From: Neolewinella xylanilytica
GTDB lineage: Bacteria > Bacteroidota > Bacteroidia > Chitinophagales > Saprospiraceae
Reading direction: 5' to 3'
Assembly: GCF_002934605.1 (NCBI RefSeq)
Contig: NZ_PTJC01000005.1
Coordinates: forward strand, 930,001 to 994,000
Length of the DNA stretch: 64,000 nt
The translations under genes and the position numbers were made by a program. This document shows positions 49,536 through 58,566 of this stretch, piece after piece. The notes beneath the pieces were generated by a model, which ran no database searches, was not told where the DNA came from, and was given only the letters and a program-made list of their open reading frames with translations. Each line of letters starts with the position of its first letter. Position 1 is the stretch's first letter.

Positions 49536-50879
49536 GTGCTAAGCATTTTCATCGTTGAAGACGACCCGTTTTACGGGAGCCTGTTGCAGCATCACCTGCG
49601 GCAACAGGCCGATTTTGAGGTAAGGCTGCTGGCTACCGGCACGGCCTGTCTGGAGGAACTTTACCGCGAACCGGACGTGATCAGCATGGACTACGGCCTG
49701 CCCGACATGAACGGCGGCGAGTTGCTGAACCGCATTTTAGAAAAGCATCCTTCGATCGCGGTGATCGTCACCAGTGGACAGGAAGACATCGCTACGGCGG
49801 TCAGCCTGCTCCAGCAAGGAGCCCGGGATTACCTGGTCAAGAACGAGAATACGAAAGACCTGCTCTGGAAATCCATCCAGAACATCAGTGAGGCCAAGGC
49901 GCTGAAGCGGGAAGTGGCGGATCTGCGGGAGCAATTGAGCGAGAAGTTCAGTTTTGACAGCGTCATCGGGCGTAGCCCGGCGATGCAGCAGGTCTTCAGC
50001 GTCCTGCGGAAGGCGGTACGTTCCCAGATCAACGTCACCATTACCGGTGAAACGGGAACCGGGAAAGAGGTGGTGGCCCGGGCGATCCACTATAACGGCC
50101 CCCGACGGAACGAACCCTTCGTGGCGATCAACACGGCGGCCATACCGGCGGACTTGCTGGAAAGCGAACTCTTCGGCCACGAAAAAGGCGCCTTCACGGG
50201 AGCCACCGAGCGGAAGATCGGGCGCTTCGAAGCCGCCGGGGAAGGTACCCTGTTCCTGGACGAGGTGGCCGAAATGGATCTCAATCTTCAAAGCAAACTA
50301 TTACGGGCCCTGCAGGAGCGCGAGTTCTGCCGGGTCGGCAGCAATAGCCCGGTTACCTTCCGCGCCCGCCTGCTCACCGCTACCCACCGGGACCTGGGCG
50401 CACTCGTGCGGCAGGGGAAGTTTCGCGAAGACCTCTATTATCGCATTATGGGTTTACCGGTGGAGCTGCCGCCCCTGCGCCGGCGCGGGGAAGACCTGCT
50501 CCTACTCGCTAACTTTTTTCTGGATATGTACGCCCGCGACAACGGGACGAAGCGCGCCGAACTCGGTCCGGCGGCCAAGGATAAATTGCTAAAGCATCCC
50601 TTTCCCGGGAACGTGCGGGAGCTGAAGGCCGTCATCGATCTGGCCTGCGTACTCAGCGAAACGGGCCACATCGTGCCGGAGGACTTAAAGTTCTCCACCC
50701 TCAACGGGCCCTCGGCCATCGACTACGGCGACAAAACACTGCGGGAGTACAACCGGGAAATTATTCAACACTACTTGACGCAGTACGACCGGAACGTCAG
50801 TAGCGTAGCGGAAAAACTGAACGTAGGGAAATCCACCATTTACGGGATGATCAAGAGCGGGGAAGTCTCCCTGCGGTAA
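49536..50879 (+). CDS. Sigma-54-dependent response regulator (NtrC family)
   Basis: 447 residues. Receiver domain (1-120) with acidic pocket IVEDD and phospho-acceptor D52 ([10 protein letters not shown]); AAA+ domain (about 145-380) with Walker A GETGTGKE (171-178), the sigma-54 contact loop GAFTGA (218-223) and Walker [13 protein letters not shown]; Fis-type helix-turn-helix at the C-terminus ([20 protein letters not shown]). With GAFTGA intact it should activate sigma-54 promoters. GTG start. The FIST and hybrid kinase genes follow at 4 and 23 bases, so they form one operon inside the polysaccharide locus. It is the natural candidate activator of the -24/-12 site at 55131. Confidence 0.93.
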   Translation: MLSIFIVEDDPFYGSLLQHHLRQQADFEVRLLATGTACLEELYREPDVISMDYGLPDMNGGELLNRILEKHPSIAVIVTSGQEDIATAVSLLQQGARDYLVKNENTKDLLWKSIQNISEAKALKREVADLREQLSEKFSFDSVIGRSPAMQQVFSVLRKAVRSQINVTITGETGTGKEVVARAIHYNGPRRNEPFVAINTAAIPADLLESELFGHEKGAFTGATERKIGRFEAAGEGTLFLDEVAEMDLNLQSKLLRALQEREFCRVGSNSPVTFRARLLTATHRDLGALVRQGKFREDLYYRIMGLPVELPPLRRRGEDLLLLANFFLDMYARDNGTKRAELGPAAKDKLLKHPFPGNVRELKAVIDLACVLSETGHIVPEDLKFSTLNGPSAIDYGDKTLREYNREIIQHYLTQYDRNVSSVAEKLNVGKSTIYGMIKSGEVSLR

Positions 50880-50883
50880 GCCT

Positions 50884-52011
50884 ATGAAACACCAGCAATA
50901 CATCGTCCGCACGCCGCAGGAACTCCCGGCCAGTCCGGATCCTTCCGTGGACCTCGTGCTCGGCTTTGGTAACAAGGCACTGCTGGAATGCGGAAGTATT
51001 TATAGCCGACTGCAAGCCCTCTATCAAAACGCCACCGTCGGGCTTTGCTCTACCGCCGGAGAAATTTACGGCGGGGAGGTATCGGACCGTAGCCTCTCGG
51101 TACTCACCTTATCCTTCGCCCACACCCGGGTTCGCCACCGGGGCGTGCTGACCGAGGCTTTTGCCGACAGCTTCGCCGCCGGCCAAGCGTTGGTTACCGA
51201 CCTGGAGGCGGACGATCTCCAGCTGATCATCCTGCTGTCTGACGGCGCCCTGGTCAACGGCAGCGAATTGGTGAAGGGGATTCAGTCCGTTATCCCCGAC
51301 CGCATCCCGATTACCGGGGGACTTGCGGGCGACGGCGCCGATTTCCAATACACCCTCGTGGGCCTGAACGAAGAACCCCGGAGGGGGCGCATCGTCGCCA
51401 TCGGCCTCTACGGCAACCGGCTGAAGGTCGCCCACGGCTCCTGCGGAGGTTGGCAACCGTTTGGCGTACAGCGGGTGGTGACCAAATCCTCGGGGAACGA
51501 ACTCTTCGAGATCGACGGCAAGAACGCGCTGGCCATTTACAAGCGCTACCTCGGCAATCACGCCGCCGACCTGCCGGGAAGCGCCCTCCATTTTCCCCTG
51601 TCCATGGAGCAGGAAGACGGCGGATACCTCGTCCGTTCCATACTCAAGATCGACGAGGAGCGTCAGAGCATGATTTTCGCCGGCGACCTACCCGAAGGAA
51701 GCAGGGTGCGTTTCATGATGGCGAACCTCGACCGCCTGACGGAAGCTGCCAGTACCGCCGCGCGGCTCGCCCTGGCTACCGAAAAGGCCATCACGCCGCA
51801 GGTGGCTATCCTCATCAGCTGCCTGGGGCGCCGAGTGGTGCTGGGCGACCGGGTGGACGAGGAGGTGGAGGCCGTTCGGGAGGTTTTTGGTCCCGATACC
51901 GTCCTGACCGGCTACTATTCTTACGGAGAAATTTCGCCCCTCCTCAATGGCGGGCCGTGCGCCCTGCACAACCAGACCATGACGATTACCTGCTTAGAGG
52001 AACTTCCTTAG
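50884..52011 (+). CDS. FIST domain signalling protein
   Basis: 375 residues and no membrane segment. FIST N-terminal domain (about 20-220: DLVLGFGNKALLECG, ATVGLCSTAGEIYGGEVSDRSLSVLTLSF, ITGGLAGDGADF) and FIST C domain (about 225-365: ALAIYKRYLG, YLVRSILKID, ARLALATEKAITPQVAILISCLGRRVVLG, TVLTGYYSYGEISP). FIST proteins are thought to sense small ligands, possibly amino acids, and occur with two-component or chemotaxis proteins. Placed between the activator and the hybrid kinase, it is probably the sensory input of this pathway. Confidence 0.9.
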   Translation: MKHQQYIVRTPQELPASPDPSVDLVLGFGNKALLECGSIYSRLQALYQNATVGLCSTAGEIYGGEVSDRSLSVLTLSFAHTRVRHRGVLTEAFADSFAAGQALVTDLEADDLQLIILLSDGALVNGSELVKGIQSVIPDRIPITGGLAGDGADFQYTLVGLNEEPRRGRIVAIGLYGNRLKVAHGSCGGWQPFGVQRVVTKSSGNELFEIDGKNALAIYKRYLGNHAADLPGSALHFPLSMEQEDGGYLVRSILKIDEERQSMIFAGDLPEGSRVRFMMANLDRLTEAASTAARLALATEKAITPQVAILISCLGRRVVLGDRVDEEVEAVREVFGPDTVLTGYYSYGEISPLLNGGPCALHNQTMTITCLEELP

Positions 52012-52034
52012 CCTTACCCATTTTGCCTTCGCCC

Positions 52035-55000
52035 ATGTATCACAAACTGCTCCAGAAACAAATTGACAAATTTCTCCCCGCCGACTACCACGGTGATGAG
52101 CGATTAACCGATTTTTTGGCAAGTATTCACGCTTCCTATTCGTCCCAGGAGCAAGACCGCGCCCTGATCGAGAACGCCTTCCGAGTCAGCGAAACGGAAT
52201 TTAAAGAGGTGAACGGGCAGTTGAACACCCTCGCGCAGCAGCGGCTGGAAACGCTGAAGCAGCTCAACCAAACGGTTAACAGCCTGGTAGGTACGGATGG
52301 CAAACACCCCGAGAAGGACAATCTGGTGGAACTTTCCGAGCGCATCAAGGATCAGGTGCACCGTAACAAGGTCACCGAAGAGAATCTGAATCGCCACGTC
52401 AAGCTCTTCAAAACCCTGCTGACGAACCTACAGTCGGGCGTACTCGTAGAAAGCGAAGACCGCAAGATCCTCTTTACCAACGATACCTTTTGTTCCCTCT
52501 TCCATATCCCCGCCGCGTCCGACGACCTGGTCGGGATGGACTGCTCCTCCTCCGCCGAACAAACCAAGGACCTCTTCAAGGACCCCGAAGGATTCGTGAC
52601 GGGTATCCACGAACTCCTTCGCAATAAAAAGGCCGTCTACAACGAGGTATTGGAAACCGTAGACGGTAAGATCCTCGAGCGCGACTACGTGCCGATCTGG
52701 ATCGACGGGCTCTACAAGGGGCATCTCTGGGAATACACCAACGTTACCGAAAAAGTACGCTACCAACAGGTGCTCCGGGAAAGCGAGGAACGCAACCGGC
52801 TGGTGCTCAATTCCTCCCTGGACGCCATCGTCATCGCCGACGACAAGGGAGCCGTACAGTACTGGAACCCCCGGGCGGAAAAGCTCTTTGGCTGGACGCA
52901 GGAGGAGGTTATCGGGCAACAGATGGGGGACTTATTCATCCCGTCTCACCTGGCCGATGCCCACCACCGCGGTATGGCCCGCTACCTGATGACGAGCGTC
53001 AGCCACGTGATGAATCAGGTGCTGGAGCTGTCGGCCCGCAATAAGGACGGCAAGGAATTTCCCATCGAGCTGATCGTGGTGACCTACCAGCAGCAGGGAA
53101 GGCGGTATTTCTGCGGCTTCATGAAGGATATATCGGTGCGGAAACAATCCATTAACCGGCTAAAATCCCAGGAAGAAAAATTCCGCAACATCATCGCCAA
53201 CATGAACCTGGGCCTTCTGGAGGTCAACAAGGAGCGCACCATTCGTTTCGCCAACCAAAGCTTCTGCGACATTTCCGGGTACACGGAAGAGGAGCTGGTC
53301 GGAAACGATACGGACAACTTCCTGCCCGCGCCCCTGGGTTTCGGTACCACGCCCGACGGCTACGAGCTGGGCGTGCGCAACAAGCAGGGCGATCCGCGGT
53401 GGTGGTTCGTCTCCACGGCGCCGAACTATAACGATACCGGCGAGTTGGTGGGCGCGATTGGCATCTTCCTGGACATCACCAACCAGAAGCAACTGGAATC
53501 GGAACTCGCCGTGGCCAAGACCAAGGCGGAGGAGGGGTCGGTCGCCAAGGAAGCCTTTTTGGCCAATATGAGCCACGAGATCCGTACGCCGCTGAACGCG
53601 ATCATCGGGATGATCCGGGAGCTCTCCCGCGAGGAACTCTCCCCCAAGCAACAGACCTACCTCGACCATACGGATACCGCCGCCCGCCACCTGCTTTCCA
53701 TCGTGAACAGCATCCTGGACCTGTCTAAAATCGAGGCCGGGGAACTGGAACTGGACGACCACGACTTCAGTCTGGAAGCCCTCATTGCCAATATGCGAAG
53801 CATCCTGAACGACAAGGCGCAAAAGAAAGGCATCAGCCTGCAATTCGACCTGGACGACCGCATCTGGCCGGCCCACACGGGCGACAGCTCCCGCCTCCGG
53901 CAGGTGGTGATCAACCTGCTCGACAATGCCATCAAGTTTACCCTCAAGGGGGGCGTCCGGTTGGAGGCGACGGCCATCAGCGAGGAACCAGACGGCCAAC
54001 GGATCCGCCTGAAGATTACCGACACCGGCATCGGGATGGACGAGCAGTATCTAGGGCAACTCTTCTCTAAGTTCAGCCAGGCGGAAAAATCCACTTCCCG
54101 TCGCTTCGGTGGCACGGGGCTCGGGATGTCCATCACCAAGCAGATCGTGGAAATGATGGGCGGTACGATTGCCGTAGACAGCAAGAAGGACCGGGGGACT
54201 ACCTTCACCATAGAGCTAAAACTGGCACCGGGGAACATCGAGCAACTCGCCGACTCCACCGAAGAAAACCTGCACCTGCTGCGGGGCACCCACGTGCTGC
54301 TCGTGGAGGATAATATGATGAACCGCTTCATCGCCACCAAGAGCCTTTCCCACCTAGGCTGTACGGTAGACGAGGCCGAAAACGGGGCGGTCGCGCTGGA
54401 CATGCTCAAGAAAAGTTCTTACGACGTGATCCTGATGGATATTCAGATGCCGGAGCTCGACGGGGTCGAAACCACCAAGATCATCCGTAACGAACTGCAG
54501 CTGCATCTTCCCATCATCGCCGTGACGGCCAATGCCTTCAAAAAGGATATCGATCTCTACCTCAGCATCGGTATGAACGACTACGTGACCAAGCCCTTCG
54601 AAGAGCAGGTACTCTTCGATACCCTGCTGAAGTACGTAGTCAACCTGGTGGAGACCCCGCCCCAACTAGCGCCGGCCGCCAGCGGAACGGTAGCCATTTA
54701 CGACCTTACCAAGCTGCGGGAACTAAGCCGGGGGGACGAGCAATTCGTGGAAAGCATGGTGGAAATCTTTACCGAGCACACCCCGCTGGCCCTCACCGAG
54801 ATCAGCGAGGCCATGCACCGGAAGGACTACGAAACGGTCGCGAAAACCGCCCACCGCATCAAACCCAGTATCGAAAGTATGGGCATCGTCCAAATCGAGG
54901 GGCTCGCCAAGGATATCGAATGCTACGGGAAATCCGCCGACCCCGATCACGCCGAGCTGACCGCTAAGGTCGACCGGCTGACCGATACCCTGGTCGCGGT

Positions 55001-55040
55001 CATCGATCGGCTCCGCACCGATTTCAGCACACTAAAGTGA
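52035..55040 (+). CDS. Hybrid sensor histidine kinase with PAS domains, receiver and HPt
   Basis: 1001 residues from ATG 52035, no membrane segment. Order: coiled coil (about 40-125), three PAS-type domains (about 125-245, 250-375, 380-490), HisKA with H514 (NMSHEIRTPLNA), HATPase (NLLDNAIKF, DTGIGMDE, GGTGLGMSI), receiver with D802 (ILMDIQMPELDG), and a C-terminal HPt with H940 (TAHRIKPSIESMG). The full H-D-H relay suggests final transfer to a separate response regulator, either the NtrC-like protein upstream or the single-domain regulator downstream. The frame is open back to 51450, but that part shadows the FIST gene. Confidence 0.92.
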   Translation: MYHKLLQKQIDKFLPADYHGDERLTDFLASIHASYSSQEQDRALIENAFRVSETEFKEVNGQLNTLAQQRLETLKQLNQTVNSLVGTDGKHPEKDNLVELSERIKDQVHRNKVTEENLNRHVKLFKTLLTNLQSGVLVESEDRKILFTNDTFCSLFHIPAASDDLVGMDCSSSAEQTKDLFKDPEGFVTGIHELLRNKKAVYNEVLETVDGKILERDYVPIWIDGLYKGHLWEYTNVTEKVRYQQVLRESEERNRLVLNSSLDAIVIADDKGAVQYWNPRAEKLFGWTQEEVIGQQMGDLFIPSHLADAHHRGMARYLMTSVSHVMNQVLELSARNKDGKEFPIELIVVTYQQQGRRYFCGFMKDISVRKQSINRLKSQEEKFRNIIANMNLGLLEVNKERTIRFANQSFCDISGYTEEELVGNDTDNFLPAPLGFGTTPDGYELGVRNKQGDPRWWFVSTAPNYNDTGELVGAIGIFLDITNQKQLESELAVAKTKAEEGSVAKEAFLANMSHEIRTPLNAIIGMIRELSREELSPKQQTYLDHTDTAARHLLSIVNSILDLSKIEAGELELDDHDFSLEALIANMRSILNDKAQKKGISLQFDLDDRIWPAHTGDSSRLRQVVINLLDNAIKFTLKGGVRLEATAISEEPDGQRIRLKITDTGIGMDEQYLGQLFSKFSQAEKSTSRRFGGTGLGMSITKQIVEMMGGTIAVDSKKDRGTTFTIELKLAPGNIEQLADSTEENLHLLRGTHVLLVEDNMMNRFIATKSLSHLGCTVDEAENGAVALDMLKKSSYDVILMDIQMPELDGVETTKIIRNELQLHLPIIAVTANAFKKDIDLYLSIGMNDYVTKPFEEQVLFDTLLKYVVNLVETPPQLAPAASGTVAIYDLTKLRELSRGDEQFVESMVEIFTEHTPLALTEISEAMHRKDYETVAKTAHRIKPSIESMGIVQIEGLAKDIECYGKSADPDHAELTAKVDRLTDTLVAVIDRLRTDFSTLK

Positions 55041-55042
55041 CC

Positions 55043-55060
55043 GGTTCCAAAATCGGAACC
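55043..55060. promoter_or_regulatory. Inverted repeat, possible enhancer site for the sigma-54 activator
   Basis: GGTTCC-AAAATC-GGAACC is a perfect 6-bp inverted repeat centred about 106 bases before the predicted start at the 55131 promoter, a normal distance for an NtrC-type binding site. It begins 3 bases after the kinase stop and could instead be a weak terminator, but no proper T-run follows. Confidence 0.45.
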
Positions 55061-55130
55061 CTTTCCATGTGCTGGACAAGATTTTTGAATAGGATATGCC
55101 TAAATAGTTGATTTTCAGTATGTAATCGGT

Positions 55131-55147
55131 TTGGCACCGATTTCGCA
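55131..55147 (+). promoter_or_regulatory. Candidate sigma-54 promoter of the polysaccharide export operon
   Basis: TTGGCAC, five bases, TCGCA. The -24 box matches fully and GG/GC spacing is exact; the -12 box has one change from TTGCA. Predicted start is near 55157, 25 bases after the GC lies ATG 55171. It stands in the only sizable gap between the regulatory and export genes. Confidence 0.55.
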
Positions 55148-55170
55148 AAGCTATTGGTAAATCTGCTGCT

Positions 55171-55605
55171 ATGAATAGTCTACTCCACCTTACCGTATTC
55201 ATCGTCGATGACGACCTCTTCACCTGCTCGCTGTACCAGAAGCACCTGCACAATCTCGGCTTCACGAATACCCACCTTTTCCACAGCGGAGTGGACTGCC
55301 TGAACCACCTTCACCTGGACCCGGCCATCGTGCTCCTCGACCACGATATGTCGCAGGTAACGGGCTTTGAAGTACTGAAGAAGATCAAGCGGTACGATCC
55401 GAATGCCTCGGTGATCATGGTTTCCGGACAGGAGGACATGGCCACCGCGCTGGACGCGCTCAAATACGGTGCCTTCGATTACATCATCAAGGGAGAGACC
55501 GAAGTACAGCGCATCGAACACACCCTCTACCGGCTAGCCCGGCTGCGGGAAATGCTATCGCGCCGCTCCCGTTCCCTGCTCGGCAAGCTGATTCCCAATG
55601 GATAA
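55171..55605 (+). CDS. Single-domain response regulator (CheY-like)
   Basis: 144 residues: one receiver domain with acidic pocket FIVDDD, phospho-acceptor D57 (IVLLDHDMSQVTGFEVL) and conserved lysine in YIIKGETE, then a basic tail of about 20 residues. No output domain. Its VSGQEDMATALDALKYGAFDYIIK closely follows the [24 protein letters not shown] of the sigma-54 activator, so the two receivers are probably paralogues and may share the upstream phosphorelay. It is the first gene after the sigma-54-like promoter and 26 bases before the export genes. Confidence 0.88.
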   Translation: MNSLLHLTVFIVDDDLFTCSLYQKHLHNLGFTNTHLFHSGVDCLNHLHLDPAIVLLDHDMSQVTGFEVLKKIKRYDPNASVIMVSGQEDMATALDALKYGAFDYIIKGETEVQRIEHTLYRLARLREMLSRRSRSLLGKLIPNG

Positions 55606-55631
55606 GTAAGCCTTCTTCCCCCCCCGATCCC

Positions 55632-56390
55632 GTGAAACACCTTCCCCTACTTTGCCTTTTGTTGTTCGTTAGCCTCCTGAGCGGCTGCCATACCCAAAAC
55701 CTCTTCGTGCAGGAGGCCGGGAAAGACAGTCACGGGGTCGCTGCCGCCGATAGCCTGTTGTACTTCAGCGAAGATTACCAGTACACCATCCGCAAGGACG
55801 ACAAGATCAGCATCAGCGTGTGGGGGCACGACGACCTGAGCGTGGGGTCTACCTACGGGATCTACAACTCCAACGAGGTATACGGAAAGTGGCTCATGGT
55901 CGACGCCGAAGGGGCCATTGAGCTGCCCCGCTTCGGCACCCTCACCGTGGAGCACCAGACCATCCTGGAACTGAAGCGCCGGATCAAGGATTCGGTGAGC
56001 ACCCTGCTGGTCAACCCGATCGTGGACGTAAAGGTCCTGAACCGGGAAATATCGATGGTGGGCGAATTTCGTACCCCCTCTACCATCCCGGTGGACAAGG
56101 AGAAAAATTACCTGCTCGATCTGATCGCCCGGGCCGGCGGCTTCGACGCCTACGCCGATAAATCCTGCATCAAGGTGTTCCGGCAGTTGGGGGAGGACAC
56201 CCAGATCCTGACGGTCGACCTGACCACGAAGGGGGACTACCGCTATAAGAACCTACCGCTCTATCCGGGCGACATCGTGATTGCGCCGGCGCGCGGGTAC
56301 AAAGAATTCGACCGGCGCGTGTCGGTAATCGTCCCATTCACCTCCGCCATGACGGCTTCGGCCATCTTCCTGGGCGCCTTCGGTGGCTAA
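55632..56390 (+). CDS. wza: Wza-type outer-membrane polysaccharide export lipoprotein
   Basis: 252 residues with GTG start. A lipoprotein signal ends in the lipobox LLSGC (Cys at 19). The export domain (YQYTIRKDDKISISVWGHDDLSVG) and SLBB-type beta-grasp domains (VDKEKNYLLDLIARAGGFDAYADKSCIKVFRQLGED) follow. The C-terminus is hydrophobic (TSAMTASAIFLGAFGG), probably the outer-membrane helix. It forms the channel through which the polymer leaves the cell. The Wzc-like gene follows 4 bases after the stop. Confidence 0.9.
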   Translation: MKHLPLLCLLLFVSLLSGCHTQNLFVQEAGKDSHGVAAADSLLYFSEDYQYTIRKDDKISISVWGHDDLSVGSTYGIYNSNEVYGKWLMVDAEGAIELPRFGTLTVEHQTILELKRRIKDSVSTLLVNPIVDVKVLNREISMVGEFRTPSTIPVDKEKNYLLDLIARAGGFDAYADKSCIKVFRQLGEDTQILTVDLTTKGDYRYKNLPLYPGDIVIAPARGYKEFDRRVSVIVPFTSAMTASAIFLGAFGG

Positions 56391-56394
56391 GCAT

Positions 56395-58566
56395 ATGCAA
56401 GAGCAACTCAGCATACTTCGCCCCTATATTCGGGGACTTCCCATCATCGTAGTGGCGATGGTGGCAGGCTTGTTGGTGGCCAAGAAGTATCTGTCGTACA
56501 CCACGCCGATGTACGAGAGTACGACCAAGATCAAACTAGCGGACCTCGACCAGGGCGTTACCGGCAACAACCTGTTCAAGGACTTCGACGTATTCGCCAG
56601 CACCGGCAAGATTGCCATGGAGATCGAGGTGCTCAAATCGCAGATCCTGGTCCACCAGACGCTGGAAAAACTAGACTTCGATGAGGAGCTCAGTCGCGTG
56701 GGCAAGGTCAAAACCTCCGAACTCTACACGGATAAGCCTTTTCTGCACCGGCTCACCGTTCATGACCCGGATTACTACGACCGCGACTGGATGATCCAGG
56801 TAACGGATTCGCTGCACTATACCGTGCAGTTGCCGGAGACAACGGAGGTCTTCAGTGGCGTTTTCGGGGATACCCTCCACCTGCGCTCCGTCGCCAGCCT
56901 CTACCTCGTCCACAACACGGAGCTGCTATCCAAGCGGCCCGACCTGGCCCTGCGGGGAACCTACCAACTGCACAAGTACTCCATGGACCGCCTGACCGGT
57001 AAAGTGGCTGGCACCCTGGACGTGGTCGCGGTAGACAAGGACGTAGCTATCATCCGCATCATCTACAAAAACAACGTTCCGGAGAAGGCGGCCATGCTCA
57101 CCAACGAGCTGGCCCGCACCTACATTGAAGACTACATTCAGGACAAGTTCCGCGTAGCCGACATCACGGCCGAATTCCTGGACCAGCAGATCACGAAGGT
57201 CTACGACGAGCTCGCGCAAACCGAACGGGAAATCCAGAGCTACCGCGATCGCAACGAGATCATCAACATCCGGATGCAGACGGAAACCGATCTGCGGCAG
57301 GTATCCCAGATGAAGATCCAGCAAACCAACGCCCGCATGTCGCTGGAGGCCATCAACGAACTCTACGACTACATCCAGTCGGGAAAGGACAACTTCCTGG
57401 AGCTGGCCCCGAACTTCGAGGCCTTCACCGACCTGCTGTCGACCGAGATGGTCAAGAACATCAAGCAACTCCAGGCCGAGCGCCAGGATCTGCTGCTGGT
57501 GTACCGGGAAGACCACGAACTGGTACGGACGGTGGAGGAGAAGATCGACTTCTACGTCGACTACTTCGTAGAGAGTATTAACAATACCCGTCGGAACCTG
57601 CAGACGAAGTACGACAAGCTTACGCGGGATATCGAGGAGGCGGAACGCGCCTTCGAGGGGCTGCCCGAACGGGAGCGCACGCTGACCACCCTGGACCGGG
57701 AGTTCGGCCTGCAGCAGCAGTCGTACGTCTTCCTGAACGAGAAGCGCATCGAGGCCGAAATAGCCAAGGCGGCCAAGCATTCCTTCCACCGCATCATCCA
57801 GGAGGCGGACGTGCCGGAGAAGCCGGTCTCTCCGAACCGGCCGATCATCATTATCGTATCGTCGCTGCTGGGCATGTTCGGGGCGGTGATCTTCATCTTC
57901 CTGGTCAACGCCAGTAAAGCACGGGTGAACGACATCACCTCGGTGGAGAAGCATACGGACATTCCGATCGCCTACACCACGCCCCACCTGAAAACGGAGG
58001 AAGCCGCGGCGGCTTACTTCAAGAACGAGGTCTTCAAACTGGATATGAAGGGAATGCTGGCACCGCACAGCTCGCTGGTGTATTCCGCCTTCCACCGCAA
58101 CCACGGGGTGCGCTACCAATTACAGCAATTGGGGGAGGTCTTCCTGCGGGAGGGCCGCAACTTCTGCGTCCTCACCTTCGACGGGGAGCATACCTTCCGG
58201 CTACCGGCGGAGCACCTGCGGGTCATGCACGAGGAGGAGGTGTCGCGGCACACCTTTGCCGAGCTACTGTCCTGGTATCGCCAGCTGTGTACGGACTACG
58301 ACCTGGTGTTGGTGGATAACTTTAACCTGCGGGACAATGCCAAGTCGCTGCTCTTCATGGGCCTGGCCGATCAGAATATCTGCGTATTGGATACGCGCAA
58401 GACCCGACTGCGAACCCTTGGCGAGCTGAACCTGCTGCGGGCGAAGCACGGGATCGACCACCTCCGAATCGTGGTGAATAACGATAATTACAGTCCGTCC
58501 CTGCTCCACGAGGGCATTTGGATGGTGCGCAAGGCGATCGCCTACCTGAAAAAATGGCGTTCGTGA
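56395..58566 (+). CDS. Wzc-like chain-length determinant with degenerate kinase domain
   Basis: 723 residues. Wzz domain with membrane helices near 17-37 and near 490-510, and a long periplasmic coiled coil between (IEDYIQDKFRVADITAEFLDQQITKVYDELAQTEREIQSYRDRNEI...). The cytoplasmic C-terminus (about 560-720) has the outline of a BY-kinase fold with YDLVLVDNFNLRDNAKSLLFMGLADQNICVLDTRKT, but no Walker A P-loop (HRNHGVRYQ at its place) and no terminal tyrosine cluster. It likely sets chain length and docks to Wza without kinase activity. A GTG at 56383 could add four residues. Confidence 0.85.
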   Translation: MQEQLSILRPYIRGLPIIVVAMVAGLLVAKKYLSYTTPMYESTTKIKLADLDQGVTGNNLFKDFDVFASTGKIAMEIEVLKSQILVHQTLEKLDFDEELSRVGKVKTSELYTDKPFLHRLTVHDPDYYDRDWMIQVTDSLHYTVQLPETTEVFSGVFGDTLHLRSVASLYLVHNTELLSKRPDLALRGTYQLHKYSMDRLTGKVAGTLDVVAVDKDVAIIRIIYKNNVPEKAAMLTNELARTYIEDYIQDKFRVADITAEFLDQQITKVYDELAQTEREIQSYRDRNEIINIRMQTETDLRQVSQMKIQQTNARMSLEAINELYDYIQSGKDNFLELAPNFEAFTDLLSTEMVKNIKQLQAERQDLLLVYREDHELVRTVEEKIDFYVDYFVESINNTRRNLQTKYDKLTRDIEEAERAFEGLPERERTLTTLDREFGLQQQSYVFLNEKRIEAEIAKAAKHSFHRIIQEADVPEKPVSPNRPIIIIVSSLLGMFGAVIFIFLVNASKARVNDITSVEKHTDIPIAYTTPHLKTEEAAAAYFKNEVFKLDMKGMLAPHSSLVYSAFHRNHGVRYQLQQLGEVFLREGRNFCVLTFDGEHTFRLPAEHLRVMHEEEVSRHTFAELLSWYRQLCTDYDLVLVDNFNLRDNAKSLLFMGLADQNICVLDTRKTRLRTLGELNLLRAKHGIDHLRIVVNNDNYSPSLLHEGIWMVRKAIAYLKKWRS

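Noticed and set aside
51450..55040. A 1196-codon reading of the hybrid kinase
   Set aside because: The first 195 codons are out-of-frame sequence of the FIST gene, rich in Arg, Gly and Pro. ATG 52035 starts the recognisable coiled coil.
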